A stretch of DNA of 64,000 nucleotides from Symbiodinium microadriaticum (Eukaryota > Sar > Dinophyceae > Suessiales > Symbiodiniaceae): contig LSRX01000587.1 of NCBI GenBank assembly GCA_001939145.1, forward strand, positions 203,095-267,094. Direction: 5' to 3'. Numbering within the stretch: the stretch's first letter is position 1; every line of letters starts with the position of its first letter. Of this stretch, positions 32,061 through 43,412 are shown one piece after another. The position numbers and the translations under genes are program-made. The notes beneath the pieces were generated by a model. That model was given only the letters and a program-made list of their open reading frames with translations, did not search any database and was not told the DNA's origin.

Positions 32061-32128
32061 GGCAGCGGCACGAGCTATGAAGCATTGCCCATGATCCCTG
32101 CACGACCGGTGGATGAAGTGAGAGGGAC

Positions 32129-32290
32129 GAGTTGTCCAGAAAAGCCGCCACCCAGACAGTGGCTGATGCTTTTGGAACTTTTGTCGTGGCATTGGCCAGC
32201 CGTGAACAGTTTGAGGCGTCGCTGTCCGAAGTGATGCAAATGTCCATGCTCTGCAGAGCGGACTCGGACCAGTCTAGAAGCAATCATGGC
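32129..32290 (+). CDS. Exon-like open segment, unknown function
   Basis: A frame from about 32132 reads TQTVADAFGTFVVALASREQ then FEASLSEVMQMSMLCRAD before becoming less protein-like after 32290. It could be an exon or more of the decayed element upstream, but the sequence does not look like RT. Family not recognised. Confidence 0.25.
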
Positions 32291-32479
32291 AAGTGCAATG
32301 TGAGGGCATGGGGAATCGCATCTTACTTTTGCGTACTTCCGAACCGAAAAGTTTTCCTAGACCCGAAGACCAGGGCCCTACGCAGCCCTTCAGGACCAGG
32401 TGAACCCGAGGTTTCTACTATCTTTTCATAAAATCCCCACAGGCCTTTGAGAATCCTCGTACAATGCGAGGATAGTAAA

Positions 32480-32690
32480 AACAGATAGAAACAATAGTAT
32501 ATAAGAATAATGATCATTCAATTATAAGATTAAGAATAAGAATACCAAGAAGCATGATAATTATTCAGGAGAATAACATTAATCATACTCGTATTTAGAA
32601 TAACTGACAACACCAGCAATACTAGCAATGCTAATAATATCATCAATAACATACTATATTTGTGAAGTAAGCGATAACTACAATTATAGT
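32480..32690. repeat. AT-rich degenerate trinucleotide island
   Basis: Irregular AATA/ATAAG/AATCAT words, the same style as 21401-21640. Confidence 0.6.
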
Positions 32691-33493
32691 ACAAGCCAAT
32701 TCGTTTGAGACACAAGTTCTTGTAGGGGGGGCAGACAAAACCTGGTGGATCGGGCACTTGCTGGCTTTGGGGGGGGGGGCGATCAAGTAGGTCATGTCAT
32801 AGGTACAATCCATTTCCTGCATCTCTTCGTTGGAAAGAAGTGATCCTCTAATAGAATCCCCAGCAGTAGGATCCTGTTTGTCAGGACCTCAAAAGGAGGC
32901 ATTCCTTTTCTGCCTTAACCACCAAAACCTTGAACCCTACACGCCCATAATTCTCTTCAACCTTACCCCCCAAACCACTAGATCTAAAAGCCTTTAGGTT
33001 CCAGGGTTGGAAATCCCGCAGCCAAAACAGCAATCGCCAAGTTGGATGTCGACCCGTCCATACGGCTCCCCGAAGCCCCTACGGATGCGCGGGGAGCTCA
33101 GAGCAGGACACGGGGCTTCGCGCAATGGTTGAGGACTTGGGAGCGTAAGACTAAGGTTTAAGGGCTTTGGGTTTAGGGTTTGGGACTTTGGGTTTTAAGT
33201 CTTGATGTTTGGGGTATAGATTTTTTGGTTTTTCGGTGGCCTTGCCTTAGCAGAATAACAGGATGTATGGCAAGAAAGTACGTAGTGCGAGCCATGGGTT
33301 CCAAACCGACCAAACACTACAAACCCTGATTAAACAGTAAACCGAGCGTTTCGGGGCTTGAGGGCTTACATGCCAGAAACTAAACCCTAATTCTAAACCC
33401 TAATCCCTAGCTATAATATAGCTAGGGTCATATTATGAGCTCTTGGGGTTTTGAGCGCATGCAAAATCCTACTGAAAGTCCCAAGAATGCCGC
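32691..33493. other. Intergenic with poly-G and TTTAGGG words
   Basis: A poly-G run lies at about 32769-32779 and TTTAGGG-like words at 33155-33200. A protein-like phrase (AKTAIAKLDVDPSIRLPEAP) is readable at about 33020-33085 but too short to call. Confidence 0.4.
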
Positions 33494-33587
33494 TACCCAT
33501 AGGCCCCTAAGTAGTTCCTTTTTGTGGTTCCTATTTAGGACCCTATAAGGTAATCCCAAAAAGGAACTACTTCAGGGCCTATGGGTA
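33494..33587. mobile_element. Hairpin MITE-like element, family A, copy 3
   Basis: TACCCATAGGCCCCTAAGTA at the left pairs with TACTTCAGGGCCTATGGGTA at the right, with inner arms GTTCCTTTTTG / CAAAAAGGAAC. Centre oriented as in copy 2. Confidence 0.85.
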
Positions 33588-33594
33588 GGCCCTA

Positions 33595-33850
33595 CTTGAA
33601 CAACCCTAAAACCCTAAACCCTTAGCCCCTATAAACCCTAAACCCTAAACCCAGCCCCCAAAGGTACTCGTACTTCTCAGACAACCGAATGGTGCGTCGG
33701 ATCGCCTTCAGCCGGAGCCTCGGGAAGAAGCCCCTTCGATGCAGGGGACTTACGACTTAGAGGAGGGTTAGAGTTTAGAGTTTAGGGGCCTAGGGGTTTA
33801 GGGTTTAGGGTTTCAGGGGTTAGGGTTTAGGGTTCCTTTGTAAAGGGTTC
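33595..33850. repeat. Telomere-like blocks, C then G orientation
   Basis: CCCTAAA-type at 33600-33660 and TTTAGGG-type at 33770-33835, separated by unique sequence. Confidence 0.75.
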
Positions 33851-34035
33851 CATAAGGGCCCATAAGGGTTACTAAAATGCAGGGGAATAGTTTTTTTTTC
33901 GAGGGTTCTTGAAAGGATTCTATAATAATAGGGTTCTTTGAAGTGTTGTAACAAAGGGGTTCCGTAAAATGGCTCTACAGCATTCTTTGAAGGGTTCTAC
34001 AATAAGGTTATCGATAGTTACAACAGGGTTTCCTG
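33851..34035. repeat. Degenerate AGGGTTCTACAATAAGG-type repeat
   Basis: About six irregular repeats of GGGTTCT-(T/A)-(G/A)AA with intervening AT-rich bases. Reverse-complement versions (AACCCTTTAAAGGAACC) occur at 40000-40110, 43030-43200 and 44800-44960. Confidence 0.5.
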
Positions 34036-34535
34036 CAACCCGCCATAACAGCTCAGGGGCCCTACGACGTGAACAACCACCCCAAAGGGTTTGGGAATAG
34101 AGGTACCCCTATTTGAGGGTACAAGAGGGTCCTGGTACTTACGACCCCGAGGGCAACTACCTTAGCGACGTAAGGAGAAGACACGAAGCTTCCGACACGG
34201 TCCACGAAGCACCAAACGGCGATCGCCCGTTTAGGGTCTAGGTTGTCCTTCCTGCTCTCGACCAACATCAAGTCGGTGCTCACCACGCAGCTCGAAACCC
34301 TAGGCCCTTAAAGCCTGGCACTTCCTATGGACAGCTTATAGAGACCCCTTTAAAGGAATCCTAAACCCTAAAGCCTTAAAACGAGCCCTGGGCCTGGGCC
34401 CTAAACCCGTAAAGGGAACCTTTAAAGGATCGAGGCCTAAACCTAAACTCCCAAGCACCGCGCCTGAAAGAAGGCGGACTCCCGAAGCTCCAGGCTCGTG
34501 CGCCCGGCTCTCGGTGGGGGGGGGGGGGGGCCTTT
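34036..34535. other. Intergenic ending in poly-G
   Basis: AAACCCTAAAGCC-type words at 34360-34450. A poly-G run lies at about 34516-34530. Confidence 0.4.
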
Positions 34536-34539
34536 TAGG

Positions 34540-34885
34540 GTCTATAGCTTCGAGGCTTTAGGGTTTAGGGCCTAGGGTTTAGGGCCAAGTCTAGGGTTTA
34601 GAGCCTAGGGTCTAGTGTTCGGGTTTGAGGGATTAGGGTTTAGGGGCTAGGGTATAGGGTTTAGGGCCTGGGGTCTAGGGTTCGGGGGTTTGGTACCCGG
34701 GCACCTGGGGCTTGCTAATAGGGTTGCTATGAGGGCTTTTGGCTTATAAGAGCCTTCTCGCTTAACAAAGGCAGAAGGTCCTTATTACATATTGTAAGGA
34801 TCCCAAAGTCAGATAAAGCACCCTAACCCCTAAACCCTAAACCCCTAAGCCCCTAAGCCCCTAAACCCTAGACCCTAAAACCGGA
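34540..34885. repeat. Telomere-like blocks, G then C orientation
   Basis: TTTAGGG/CCTAGGG-type at 34540-34690 and CCCTAAA-type at 34820-34880, with GGGCACCTGGGGCTTG (shared with the hairpin at 27075) between them. Confidence 0.75.
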
Positions 34886-34984
34886 ACTCCCAAACAATTC
34901 CAGCCCCAAGGCCGCAGCCAACGCAGCTCGGCCCTTGCCATAGCGTGCGCTGCCGAGCTGCCTGTTGCAGTGAGCCTCATACAG

Positions 34985-35405
34985 TTGGGTTTAGGGTTTA
35001 GGTTTTAGGGGTTCATGGGGTTATGGGGTTTAGGCTTTAGGGGTTTATGGGGTTTAGGTTTTAGGGGTTTATGGGGTTTAGGTTTTAGGGGTTGAGGGTT
35101 TGAGGGCTTCAGGCTTTAGGGTAAAGAGTTGAGGTTTTAGGGGTTTAGGGTTTGTGGGCTTCAATCTTTAGGGTAAAGAGTTTAGGTTTTAGGGGTTTAG
35201 GGCTTGTGGGTTTTGGGTTTAGTTGAGTTTCATACAGTTGGGTTTAGGGTTGAGGCAGTAGGAGTTTAGGGGTTTCGGCTTTCAGGCTTTAGGGTTTAGG
35301 ATTTAGGGGTTCAGGGTTTAAGGGTTTAAGGGTGTAGGTTTTAGGGGTTGAGGGTTTAAGGGGGTTGGGTTTAGGCGGTTTAGGTCTTAGGTGAGCCCCA
35401 TACAG
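34985..35405. repeat. TTTAGGG-type telomere-like block with longer internal duplications
   Basis: Units such as GGGGTTTATGGGGTTTAGG repeat two to three times. The phrase CATACAGTTGGGTTTAGGG occurs three times (34978, 35231, 35400), giving a ~170-250 bp higher-order structure. Confidence 0.8.
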
Positions 35406-35690
35406 TTGGGACAGGGAACAACATGAAATCGAATTAAGGACCAGTACCTATTCCAAAGTATGTATTGTTTTATATATGGGGGTCACCTTAAAGCCAAAGT
35501 ATATACTCACGACATCGCAAAAAGTATCTATGTAGGGATTACTTTAAAGCCAAAGTATATAATTACAAAGTATATACTAAAATCTCCATGGACTCTTAGG
35601 GAAAGGAAGCCCTGAGCGGCAGAGCAGAGCAGGCCGCAAAACACGAGCGCGGCGGGGAGCAAAGGTACCGAAATAAGCAGGAGAAAGCCA
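35406..35690. repeat. Two-copy ~60-bp duplication
   Basis: A phrase built on TTAAAGCCAAAGTATATA occurs at 35490 and 35550 with matching flanks. Confidence 0.6.
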
Positions 35691-36466
35691 ACTACCCTAA
35701 AGCCCTAAAGCCCTAAAGGGTCTAGGGCCTCCACCCTAAACCGTCAGGTTTCGGGTTTAGGGCTATAGAGCCTAAACCTTAAAGCCTAAGCCCTAAAGGG
35801 CACTAGACACCAGCACCGTTCCCCGAGCCCCGGGAATACCAGCAAAACCTGCAGTTTTGGCCAGAGCTTCTCGGCAGCAGGCAGCCCTTATGGTAACCCT
35901 TAAAGCAATCTCCAGATCCTAGCCCCCCCCATGCTTCTGAACATTGGACCTGATTTGTTCAGGCGCCGTCCTTGCTGAGCGGGCCCTTGTGAGACAGCCA
36001 ATCCTTTCTGAGGGCCTTTGAAGCCTAGAGCTCTTGAGTTCAGGGACCCCCAAAACCCTAAAGGGTATAGGGTTCAGGGTTTAGGGTAAGATGTTCGGTT
36101 TTCGGTTCGGGTTTAGGGCTGTATAGCAAGCATAGATATTCGGTCTCTATGCTTACTGTTGAATGCTTTGGAGGTAATGCATTCTGAGGGATTCGGGCTT
36201 TGTGCTTTACTGGCTGGAGTGTTAGAGTTAGGGTTTAGGGTTTAGTTTTACAGCTTCAGGGCTTTTGCTTTGGAGTTGTGCTGCCAAGTTTTAAGCTGTT
36301 CGGCCCAACTGTAAGGCTTTATGTGCATTGGGATTTTACGGGGTTGCAGTGTGAGGTCGTTCTTTGAATCGAACTGCTGGAGACCCACAACAGTTCACGT
36401 CTAAACCACGAGCCCGCATCTTAATGGGCAGTATGAAAGAGGTTTCATAGAGCTTGCAGTATACGA
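35691..36466. other. Intergenic with short telomere-like words
   Basis: CCCTAAAG words at 35695-35720 and 35770-35800, TTTAGGG at 36070-36120 and 36225-36245. No gene recognised. Confidence 0.4.
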
Positions 36467-36569
36467 TGCCCATAGGCAACTAGGTAGTTCCTTTTTGGGA
36501 CTACCTTATAGGGCCTATAGGGTTCTAAATAGGAACCACAAAAAGGAACTACTTAGGGGCCTATGGGTA
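36467..36569. mobile_element. Hairpin MITE-like element, family A, copy 4
   Basis: TGCCCATAGGCAACTAGGTAG at the left pairs with CTACTTAGGGGCCTATGGGTA at the right, with inner arms TTCCTTTTTG / CAAAAAGGAA. The centre is longer (extra GGCCTATAGGG palindrome) and oriented as in copy 1. The left terminus is TG rather than TA. Confidence 0.8.
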
Positions 36570-36844
36570 GCGTTAAAACAAGACACCCAGTAAACTAATC
36601 CCGCAACTTCGGGTTTGCTAGGTAGTGCGGCTGGGAGGGACCTCGTGATTTCGAGTCCTGAAAACCCCCGGTGCGGGCAGCGATGTTTCACTGAAGCCTG
36701 GCCGCGCCTGTACTCCTGAAATAGTAGACGGATGTAGAAGGCTTTCTGTGGTGTATTTGGGGTTTTGTAGTGCCGGGGTTCCCCACGCTTTGCTCTAAAG
36801 GCAGAAGGACCATGATGTTCCATTTGTTTGGTTTCTACTTGAGC
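36570..36844. other. Intergenic
   Basis: No recognisable feature; a 102-codon minus frame has no recognisable motif. Confidence 0.4.
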
Positions 36845-37213
36845 CTATGCTCAAAATCCTAAAACCCAAACCCTGCGACAAAACCCTAAACCCCTCGCCT
36901 CACAACACAGCCCTAAGCCCCAAACCCTAAACCACAAACCCTAAACCCCAAACCCTGAAGCCCAAATCCTAAAGCCCAAGTCCTAAACCCTAAATCCCAA
37001 ATCCTAAACCCTGTAAACCCTAAAACCTATAAACCCCAAACCCTAAATCCGAAACCCTAAACCCTATAAGCCCTAAACCCTATAAACCCGAAACCCTACA
37101 CCCTATAAGCCCTAAACCCTATAAACCCGAAAACCTAAACCCTATAAACCCCATAAACCCTAAACCCTATAAGCCCTATAAGCCCTAAACCCTATAAACC
37201 CGAAACCCTATAC
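36845..37213. repeat. CCCTAAA-type block with CCCTATAAA units, running into a gap
   Basis: Alternating CCCTAAA and CCCTATAAACCCGAAA/CCCTATAAGCC units, increasingly regular toward the gap (about 30-bp period at 37075-37210). Confidence 0.9.
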
Positions 37214-38037
37214 NNNNNNNNNNNNNNNNNNNNNNNNNNNNNNNNNNNNNNNNNNNNNNNNNNNNNNNNNNNNNNNNNNNNNNNNNNNNNNNNNNNNNNN
37301 NNNNNNNNNNNNNNNNNNNNNNNNNNNNNNNNNNNNNNNNNNNNNNNNNNNNNNNNNNNNNNNNNNNNNNNNNNNNNNNNNNNNNNNNNNNNNNNNNNNN
37401 NNNNNNNNNNNNNNNNNNNNNNNNNNNNNNNNNNNNNNNNNNNNNNNNNNNNNNNNNNNNNNNNNNNNNNNNNNNNNNNNNNNNNNNNNNNNNNNNNNNN
37501 NNNNNNNNNNNNNNNNNNNNNNNNNNNNNNNNNNNNNNNNNNNNNNNNNNNNNNNNNNNNNNNNNNNNNNNNNNNNNNNNNNNNNNNNNNNNNNNNNNNN
37601 NNNNNNNNNNNNNNNNNNNNNNNNNNNNNNNNNNNNNNNNNNNNNNNNNNNNNNNNNNNNNNNNNNNNNNNNNNNNNNNNNNNNNNNNNNNNNNNNNNNN
37701 NNNNNNNNNNNNNNNNNNNNNNNNNNNNNNNNNNNNNNNNNNNNNNNNNNNNNNNNNNNNNNNNNNNNNNNNNNNNNNNNNNNNNNNNNNNNNNNNNNNN
37801 NNNNNNNNNNNNNNNNNNNNNNNNNNNNNNNNNNNNNNNNNNNNNNNNNNNNNNNNNNNNNNNNNNNNNNNNNNNNNNNNNNNNNNNNNNNNNNNNNNNN
37901 NNNNNNNNNNNNNNNNNNNNNNNNNNNNNNNNNNNNNNNNNNNNNNNNNNNNNNNNNNNNNNNNNNNNNNNNNNNNNNNNNNNNNNNNNNNNNNNNNNNN
38001 NNNNNNNNNNNNNNNNNNNNNNNNNNNNNNNNNNNNN
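37214..38037. other. Assembly gap (824 N)
   Basis: The left edge is CCCTAAA-type and the right edge TTTAGGG-type, so the gap sits inside an inverted telomere-like repeat. Confidence 1.
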
Positions 38038-38300
38038 TTTAGGTTTTAGGGTCCAAGACCCGGGGAATTTCGGGGGCCTCTTAGGTTTTTAGGGCTTGAG
38101 GGTTTTAGTTTTAGAGCTTTAGAGTGTTAGGGTTGAGGGTTTAGGGCTCTAGAGTTTTAGGGTTCAGGGTTTAGGGCTGTAAAGTTTTAGGGTTTAGGGT
38201 TTTTAGGGTTTTAGGGTTTGGGGGCTTTAGGATTCTAGGGTTTAGGGGTTTTAGGGTGTTGGGGGGTTCTTAGGGTTTGGGCAGTAAGGTCATGTCTCCT
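38038..38300. repeat. TTTAGGG-type block following the gap
   Basis: TTTTAGGG/TTTAGAGTTTTAGGG units with extra T residues. Confidence 0.85.
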
Positions 38301-39890
38301 GGCTATGGGGGTTGTAAAGGAGGTAAGCTCATGATACCCCCCTTCAGACCGAATTTCCGCTGTTCACATTTTAAGCTTTTCAGGGATTTGGGGTTTTAGG
38401 TTTAGGAGGCTTATCCAGGTGTACTTCGCAGTAGGCCGTGAGTAAGGTTTATCTTCCAACCCTACACCATTGTGTTTTGGAGAAGGAGCCGTGTCACCCA
38501 TGACGACAGCCTTGAGCCCGAACCAGAAATTCTGTATCAAAGCAGTTGGGGCGTATGGTCAAGGGTTCAGGTTCTTGTGGAGCCTGCAACAGCATCTGAG
38601 CTTTGAGAAGGTTTCAGTTGTGTGGTGTTGGGTTTCGTGCTGCGCGCGACAGATCTGACTGCAGTCGGTCTGAATTTGTCTTACAGTCTTGAAACCAGCG
38701 ATTGCTCGAGTTTGTACTCCAGACTCCTGAGGATCAAAGGCCTCTTTGCCAGAATGCCTTCAAGACAGACTCGGCCTTTTTTTTGCTGGCATCCATAGAG
38801 CCCCAAATACACACGCGCCAATATTCGCTAGCTAGCGGCTAGTGCCTATTTACACTCGCTAGCCCCAAATGTATACACCTAGCTGCACATGGCATAGCCA
38901 AAGCCCTAAACCCTGAAGGGAGGAGCAAGACCGGAAGATATGTGACAGGGGACCGCAGACAGTTTGCTTCATGCCCCCCTCTTGTGTTTTTTTTTTTTTG
39001 GATCGCACCTTCTCTTAGAGAGGGTCTTCAGACAGGAGCTGCACGGGTTCTCATTGAAATGGCTTGGCTTTGGCTTGGCGTGGTAGTAGTAAGATTATAA
39101 TAAATAATAGTAGTATACTTGTTTGATTTATGAAGAGTTATTTAGTTTTTATTCTCACAACAAACATTTAAAGAGGTACAAACAGGGTAAAATGAAGGTA
39201 GGGAAAAGGTACAAGAAAGGTGCCTCCTTCGGGAGAAGGCAAAACCAAGGCACGGGGAAAAGAAAAGGAAGGTGTCCTATTAGGGAGAAAGCAAAATAAA
39301 GGTAAAGGCAGAATGTAACAAGAAAAGGTATAGCACCGCCGCCACCGGTTGGGGTTCGCTAAGCTTAGAGGCTTCAAGGAGGAGAGCGGGGCTTGGCTTA
39401 GAGGTGCTTCTTCGAGAAGGTGCCGGGAAAGGGGCGGGGGGCCCGATCCCTACGCCATCCCCCCTAAGCCGCGCGGGTCCTGCCCTCCCCCGTCCGGGTC
39501 TCCCCCGACTGCAATGTCCGCCCTGTGCTTACTTGAAGGTTTCTCTTCTTCTTCGTGCGCTACCTTCGCTTTACTCTTTCCAGATACCTGCTACCTTGTT
39601 CATCATCTGTCTCAAACACAAGGTACCTTTCTCTTGGTGAGTCACATGGCTTACCTTTGTTTCACATGTTTAATCATTTAGGTGTTGATAGAATATACCA
39701 GCAATACTTGTTCCTAATGTTTGGTCCCTCTTACAGAACTACACGATACTAAGTTTTACGCCTTTTACCACTAGTCTCATTATTACACCGCACCTAATGT
39801 AAGATATAGAAACCCCAAACGACCATATAGCCCCTACATAGCACTCTGAAGCCCTGCTCCAACTGCTGAGCCGCCTGGGCCTATCCTATG
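38301..39890. other. Intergenic, largely non-repetitive
   Basis: About 1.6 kb with few telomere-like words. A poly-T run lies at about 38986-38999 and a short AATAATAGTAGTA island at 39080-39120. A duplicated AGAAAAGGxxxAGGxA-rich stretch lies at 39180-39340, and GCTAGCTAGCGGCTAG at 38827. Open frames at 39349-39681 have no recognisable motif. Confidence 0.4.
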
Positions 39891-40110
39891 CTCCTAAACC
39901 CCAAACCCTGAACCCTCCTAAACCCTAAACCCTGAACCCTCCCAAACCCTAAACCCTGAACCCTAAACCCTAAATTATAGAGACCTGTAACGAAGCCCTT
40001 GCAAGGAACCCGTATAGAACTCCCTTTTAAAGGAACCCGTAGAGTCTCCCCCCTAAAGCGTAAGTACCCTTAAAGGAGCCCCGCAAGGAACCTGTATATC
40101 TTTAAAGGAA
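39891..40110. repeat. CCCTAAA-type block and AAAGGAACCCGTA repeats
   Basis: CCCTAAACCCTGAACCCT units to 39975, then four to five AAGGAACCCGTA(T/G)AG-type units. Confidence 0.75.
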
Positions 40111-40204
40111 CCTTAAGAGCCAAAGTCCCTGAAAGCAGAGGGCCCCAGACACGAAAGCCACAAGAACCAGGAACCTGGGCTTTGTTGAGTTTAGGGTTTA
40201 CCAG

Positions 40205-40276
40205 GACCCCCCTTTCAAGTATCCGTGAATAGGGTCCTTGTGGTCCTTTATAGCGGATACTTNGGGGGGGGGGGTC
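40205..40276. repeat. Hairpin element with an N in its right arm
   Basis: GACCCCCCTTTCAAGTATCC at the left pairs with GGATACTT-N-GGGGGGGGGGGTC at the right. The N at 40263 sits exactly where a poly-G begins. Confidence 0.7.
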
Positions 40277-41394
40277 TAGGTCGGGGCTTAGGTTTTAGGG
40301 TTTACGGCCTGAGGGCGTTTCTTGTTTTATGGTTTACTTACAGGACTTTTACAACACTGTGGGGCTTCAGGAATGGAAAGTTTGAGGCTCAAGGCTTCTT
40401 TGGCTTCTGAATTCGTACCAGGGGGTCTCAAGAGCTAGGGGCCGATATCCAACAAAACTAAGCCCTAAAACCCTAAAGTTAAAGACTTAAACCCTAAACC
40501 CCTGAACCCTATAAGCTCTAAACCCCTGAACCCTAAACCCACTCCGGACATAATTTGTTCTTGTTCGTCTTGCGGCTCGTTCGAGGCACATCCAATGCGC
40601 AACTTATTTCGTGTCCGACCATACCCCCAAATCCTCACCGCACGGAATCCTCGAAACCTAAACTGCAGCTACTGAAGAACCCAAACCTTTTTGGCGAGGA
40701 AGGCAAACGAAGGAACAACCATTGAGGCGCATATCAGGTGGCATTGTCCATAGGCATGATCATCGTCGTCCTGGTCTGGGGCTGAGGGTTTTGATTTGTG
40801 TTCGATCTTCTAGGGTTCAGGGATCTTCATTGCTGTGATTAATTATCATGTCTTCTAGCCCTCATGATCCGATAAGCGTGGCGATGGGCGTGGACGATTT
40901 GCCGTGCAGGCAGTGGATGCCGCGTGGTCAGCAAAGGGATATAGCAGTTTTTCCATCAGGGTCTGGGGGTTCTGTACACTAGCAGTATCATGGGGAATTC
41001 TATATAGGCGACACCATCACTGACTATCCAGGCTACCACATTGTGGAACCTCAGGAAGACGGGAGAGCTTTACTCTAATGACCCCGCCGAGTGTTCAGAC
41101 ACCTCCTCGTTGCAACTTATGCCGACGTCCGGATGTCATGTGGGACTCCTCTAGGTTCATTTCAATTTCAGGGTTTAGGGTTCTTTTCAATTTCGGGCTT
41201 CGCCGTGAGTTTTGTTGCGTGCTTTGGCCTGCAAGCCCAAAGCCCTAACGCCTGAAACCCTAAACTTTTCAAGTCCAAAAAGCGTTTTCAACAGTGTTTT
41301 CAACCCGATATAACCGTTATCAAGAAATGTGACAACATTTACAACCATGTTGAATTTTCCAGCCCCATCAGAGCCTTATCACACACCCTGAACC
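40277..41394. other. Intergenic
   Basis: Short telomere-like words at 40290-40310 and 40485-40540. No gene recognised. Confidence 0.4.
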
Positions 41395-41500
41395 CTAAAC
41401 CCTACACCCTACACCCTCTTATAAATCCGAAATCCTCAAATCCTAAATCCGAAAATTCCCAAACCCTGAACCCTAAACACTACAATCTAAAGCCCGAGGA
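41395..41500. repeat. CCCTAAA/TCCTAAA telomere-like block
   Basis: Degenerate C-strand words. Confidence 0.6.
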
Positions 41501-42475
41501 GGTGGCAATGAGGAGCTCCAGGAAGGTCGCCCCAAAGCTTCTCGGAAAGCACAGTTCTTGTTGTGCTGCTTTTAGCATCTACTAGCTCATGGGGTTCAAA
41601 CAGGGTTTAGGCTTTAGGGCTGGCTTCAGGACTTATTTGCTCATGGGGAGTCAAGCAGGGGTAGAGTGATTTATTTGTTAACTTATGGTTCTCGGGTTCA
41701 AATAGTGTTTAGGGTGCAGGGTTCTTAGTGTTGTTTAGCTTATGGGGTTCAAGTGGCGGCCTGAATAATAGCATTTGATATTTCATGTCCCCTTTCTAAC
41801 TGCTTGTCAGGCCCACGTAATGGGGCTTTCTTGGTTTCTGAATCCAGGTGTCAGGGCTTAGGCTCGTTTTTGTCGGTTTCATATACCCCCCCCCCCCCAG
41901 TTTAAGCCCAGTATACGACACCCTGAGCCCTGCTTCTGATATATTGAGGCCACGGTTGAGGTCTGCGGTTCTAGGATCACGGTAACTTCAACCTGCAGCC
42001 GCATGGCAGGTGTCAAAGTAGAATGAATGGTTCCGAGCGCGTTCAACCCAGTAGCACAGGAGCACGGTACCTGTACAGCTATACCTGCTCACCACGAAAC
42101 CCATGCCACTCCCTCTAGGTCTCTAGGTATATTCCGAAGTACAGGGTGGCGTGTTTCCTTTTTGGCTTGCTTGGATACACTACGACCAACACTCTCCATC
42201 CCTGGCGAGATCTTTCGGTTTAGGGGTTCTGAACTGTCGCTCCGACACACGTGTGTGGAGCGTTATCGCAAGACCAGAGTTGGTGTAGAATATCCCGGTT
42301 CAGAACAAATGGCACTGTTCGTGTTCTAGCCCCAGTTGGCGTTGCCCGCAGCGCGGAGAGACCATTTTACTGTTACCACCGCCCTCGCCACATCGTGAGC
42401 TGCAACCTTCGACACCCAAGACTCTCGTAGCTGTCGTTTCAGGGGTTGGATCACTTAACCCAAAATTTTACGTAT
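41501..42475. other. Intergenic with poly-C run
   Basis: GCTCATGGGGTTCAAxCAGG is repeated three times (41585, 41645, 41735). A poly-C run lies at about 41886-41899. The 100-codon plus frame at 42027-42329 has no recognisable motif. Confidence 0.4.
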
Positions 42476-42580
42476 TAATAATAATGACAATACTCATAAT
42501 GATAATACCAATAATAGTAATAATAATAATAATAATAATGCTGATAGTAGTAACAGTCATACTAGCAATAGCAATACTTA
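42476..42580. repeat. AAT-type degenerate trinucleotide island
   Basis: AATAATAATAATAAT core with ATGACA, GTAGTAAC and AGCAAT variants. Frames on both strands read Ile/Val repeats. Confidence 0.75.
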
Positions 42581-42694
42581 AAAGAATAGAACAAAAACAC
42601 CAAAAAGACTCAGCAAGGGCCACTTGTGTCTCTGGACCCTTGGCCACGGCCAATGGCTCCCCGACCCAAGCCGGAGCTCCACGCTGTGCCCGAT

Positions 42695-42795
42695 GAAGAC
42701 ATTTAGGGATTAGGGTTTAGGGATTAGGGTTTAGGTTTTAGGGATTAGGGTTTAGGTTTTAGGGTTTAGGGTTTAGGGTTTCGGGTTTAGGGAGT
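42695..42795. repeat. TTTAGGG/ATTAGGG block
   Basis: Regular TTAGGGATTAGGGTTTAGG units, nearly undegraded. Confidence 0.9.
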
Positions 42796-43341
42796 TTTCG
42801 GGCGCGATGGTGTGGTGATGAGGGGGCGCTGCGGCCTCGGTTGACGTGGGAAACCTTGTTGCTCAAAACATGCGCAAGCCGCTGAAGTGGCAGGCTTGGT
42901 TCGCTTGTGAATCCAACTCGCCACCTACAACCGGAACTCTGAAGCCCAAACCCTGTCTTGTCAACCCGATGTCCTAAACTGCGCCCCTAGACCCCGAAAC
43001 CCTACCCCAATATCCTAAATCCCTTCTAAAACTTCAAGGAATCCTTAAAGGAACCCTTTACAACAATCCGGGATAAACCAATAGGTTTAAGACTCATACA
43101 CCCCTTTGAATCCAGTCAGGGAGCCTTTGCGGACCCCTACAAGCCTTGCCACCATTGTACCCGGAACCCTTGTATAAAGGTACCCTTAAAGGAACCCTTC
43201 AGGAACCTATCACCCCCCCCCCTCCCCCCTCCAAAAAAAAACCTAAACCCTGAGACCCAGACCCGAAACCCTCAACCCTATTTCCCTAAACCCTAAGACC
43301 CTAAGAAGCCTTCTTGGATCCCTTACTTGGAGGTTCAGGGT
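42796..43341. other. Intergenic with AAAGGAACCC words and poly-C
   Basis: AGGAACCCTT(T/C)A words at 43040-43210 and poly-C at about 43204-43225. No gene recognised. Confidence 0.4.
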
Positions 43342-43412
43342 GGTTATAAGTGGGGTTGTAAGTAGGGTAACTATAGTTACCAACCCATATTAGCGGACTT
43401 ATAACCCCACCT
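43342..43412. repeat. Hairpin element around ACTATAGT
   Basis: TTATAAGTGGGGTTGTAAGT... pairs imperfectly with ...ACTTATAACCCCACCTTTAA, with an inner GGTAACTATAGTTACC palindrome. Confidence 0.7.

Noticed and set aside
39349-39681. 110-codon plus frame with a hydrophobic tail
   Set aside because: Three overlapping frames are open at once and none has a domain-like pattern; codon content does not favour one frame.
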